From: DASXIF01 sp036498145
Lineage (GTDB): Bacteria; Actinomycetota; Actinomycetes; Mycobacteriales; Jatrophihabitantaceae
Length of the DNA stretch: 64,000 nucleotides
NCBI GenBank assembly: GCA_963708625.1
Contig: CAVPSV010000005.1
Location: 248,001-312,000 of the forward strand
Reading direction: 5' to 3'
In this document: positions 62,399-64,000 of the stretch, one piece after another
Position numbering within the stretch: the first letter of the stretch is position 1
How the letters are laid out: each line of letters starts with the position of its first letter
Made by a program: the position numbers and the translations under genes
The notes under the pieces: model-generated
The model's database searches: none
What the model was told of the DNA's origin: nothing
The model's input: only the letters and a program-made list of their open reading frames with translations

Positions 62399-62660
62399 AT
62401 GTCTAACACGCTCATCCAGGGAATCGAGACCGCGGGCGGTCTCGTCGGCGGTGGCATGGCTCTCGGCGGCGGCGCCGTCGGTGCCGGCATCGGTGACGGC
62501 CTCGCCGGTAGCTCGCTGATTCAGGGCGTAGCCCGGCAGCCCGAGGCGCAGGGCCAGTTGCAGACGCTGTTCTTCCTGACCGTTGGACTGGTCGAGGCGG
62601 CGTACTTCATCAACCTGGCCTTCGCCGTGCTCTTCGTCTTCGTCCTGTCGTCGCAAGTAG
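62399..62660 (+). CDS. atpE: ATP synthase F0 subunit c
   Basis: About 86 residues. Helix 1 is Gly-rich (GGGMALGGGAVGAGIGDG), the polar loop is RQPEAQGQ, and helix 2 carries the proton-binding Glu in GLVEAAYFINLAF. In the sequence as given it reads without a stop into atpF. One extra G near 62653 hides a TAG at 62658-62660. A real c-b fusion is improbable. Confidence 0.9.
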
Positions 62661-62674
62661 TCACGGACACCGCG

Positions 62675-63218
62675 ATGTCCCAGCCAGTCGCCTCGAACAA
62701 CTTCTTGGTGCCGAACGCGACGTTTATCGCTGAGCTGGTCGCGTTCATCCTGATCCTTGGTTTCCTCGGTCGCTACGTCCTGCCGCGCGTCCAACGCTCG
62801 CTGCAGGAGCGCCAGGACATGGTCACGCAAGCAGGTCAAGGACGCCGCAGAAGCCAAGGCACGGCTCGAAGAGGCGGAGAAGGCGCTACCAGAACGCCAT
62901 GAAGGAGGCCCGCGCCGAGGCGGCCGAGATCCGCGAGAACGCGCGCGCCGAGGCTCAGCGCACCATCGAGGAGGTGCGCGCGCACGGCTCAGGAGGAGTC
63001 TGCGCGGATCGTCGCCCGTGGCGAGGAGCAGCTCGGCCACCAGCGCGGCGCGATCGTGCGCGAGCTGCGCTGCCGAGATCGGCACCCTGGCCGTCGAGCT
63101 GGCCGAGAAGATCCTCGATCAGCGCCTCGCCGACGACGCCCAGGTCCGGGCCACCGTCGACTCCTTCATCGCTGCGCTCGACGCCGCCGAGCGTGCCCAG
63201 GCCGGTAGCCAGTCGTGA
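62675..63218 (+). CDS. atpF: ATP synthase F0 subunit b, multiply frameshifted
   Basis: About 180 residues if repaired. One membrane helix (FIAELVAFILILGFLGRYVL), then the charged dimer helix in pieces: QVKDAAEAKARLEEAEKA, MKEARAEAAEIRENARAEAQ, ESARIVARGEEQLGHQRGA, and AEIGTLAVELAEKILDQRL. Insertions near 62827, 62887, 62987 and 63071. The stop overlaps the atpH start (TGATG). Confidence 0.88.
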
Positions 63219-64000
63219 TGCACGCCGCCAGCCGGCAGGCGCTGGCGACACTGCGCGAGCAGCCTCAGCGCCGTCACCAACCGGTTCTCCACGGTGGACG
63301 GTCTCACCGGTCTGTCCGGCGAGCTGACGCAGGTCGTCGACCTGCTCATCGATCAGCCGCCGCTGCGCCGACGCCTCGCCGACCCGAGCACCAAGCCCGA
63401 GCGCCGTGCCGGGCTCGCCGGGCAGCTGCTCGACGGCAAGGCTCGGCACCAGCTCGGTGCAGGTCGTGCGCGACGGCGGTCTCGTTGCGGTGGTCCTCGG
63501 GCGTGGGACCTGATCGACGCGCTGGAGATCATCGCCGACGAGGTGCTGCTGGCGGCGGCCGAGCAGACCGGGACGCTGGACACCGTCGAGGACGAGCTGT
63601 TCCGGTTCGGCCGAATCATCGACGGTGACTCACGGCTGTCCACGCTGTTGGACGACTACGCCGCCGATGCCGGCCGTCGCGCCGAGCTGCTGCGCGACAC
63701 TGGTCGGCGGCAAGGTCGACAGCATCACCGAACTGTTGCTCGAGCACGCGGTCACCAGCCAGCGCAAGCGCACGCTCATCGCACGCGGTCGACGCCTTGC
63801 TCGACCTGGCGGCACTTCGCCGCAAGCGGTCCATGGCCCGTGTCATCTCCGCGGTCGAGCTGACCGCGGCCCAGGAAACGCGCCTGGCCGCAGACGCTCA
63901 CCGAGATGTACGGCCGCCCCATCACCATCCGCGGCGCGCTGTCGATCCGCGGGTCCGCGGCGGCCTCGTCGTCCGCGTCGAAGGCGAGATCATCGACGGC
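63218..64000 (+). CDS. atpH: ATP synthase F1 delta subunit, partial and frameshifted
   Basis: Runs off the window. Pieces in order: MHAASRQALATLRE, VTNRFSTVDGLTGLSGELTQ, LLIDQPPLRRRLADPSTKPE, DLIDALEIIADEVLLAAAEQ, FRFGRIIDGDSRLSTLLDDY, then the C-terminal signature MYGRPITIRG...VDPRVRGGLVVRVEGEIIDG. Single-base insertions near 63260, 63443, 63471, 63501 and several after 63690 break the frame. Longer N-terminal spacing than the E. coli protein, as usual for actinobacteria. Confidence 0.85.

Overview
The window is high-GC DNA from an actinomycete. From about 34.4 kb to the right edge it follows the classical actinobacterial order tRNA-Arg(CCG) - argS - lysA - hom - thrC - thrB - rho - rpmE - prfA - prmC - ywlC/sua5 - wecA-like - atpI - atpB - atpE - atpF - atpH, the same order as in Mycobacterium. 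With the DUF305/DUF3105 pair next to argS this suggests a Mycobacteriales/Frankiales-type organism (for example a Jatrophihabitans- or Nakamurella-like lineage). The genus is a guess.

Layout. 0-5 kb: an FAD oxidoreductase, then a leftward operon of lone receiver, histidine kinase with a C-terminal TerB-like extension, and methyltransferase, facing a divergent NarL-type regulator. 5-10 kb: an orphan lysine-rich protein and a selenocysteine locus (selA, selB, tRNA-Sec; no selD or selenoprotein here). 10-19.4 kb: KAS III, an old-yellow-enzyme reductase divergent from a TetR regulator across two matching 19-bp palindromes, an ABC exporter, a second lysine-rich orphan, small catabolic/stress enzymes, and a MarR/SRPBCC operon with a palindromic operator. 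19.6-22.6 kb: a 986-residue secreted protein.

22.65-34.42 kb is a genomic island bounded by a perfect 63-bp direct repeat made from the 3' half of tRNA-Arg(CCG). It holds what looks like a self-contained cyclic-nucleotide system. Two tandem class III cyclase/STAND-ATPase/helical-repeat proteins diverge from an operon containing three related 50-54 residue Lys-rich peptides, a zinc-ribbon protein, a Crp/Fnr regulator, and a membrane M50-type metalloprotease carrying an N-terminal PqqD-like domain and two cNMP-binding domains. Matching Crp-sized dyads (TGTC-N8-GACA) and a near-identical leader element lie upstream of peptides 1 and 2 at identical spacing. I read this as a cAMP/cGMP-controlled peptide production or maturation system. 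It is the most novel part of the window.

45-56.5 kb interrupts the usual rho-rpmE adjacency with a sugar ABC importer, LacI regulator and GH1 glucosidase, followed by an overlapping haem dioxygenase/P450 pair that resembles a split fungal Ppo/linoleate-diol-synthase.

Many conserved or essential genes (selA, rho, the sugar permeases, GH1, the dioxygenase, atpI, atpB, atpE, atpF, atpH) are broken by single-base indels, mostly +1 insertions of G or C. These are most simply sequence errors, so such genes are annotated across their frameshifts. No rRNA, CRISPR array or insertion sequence was seen.
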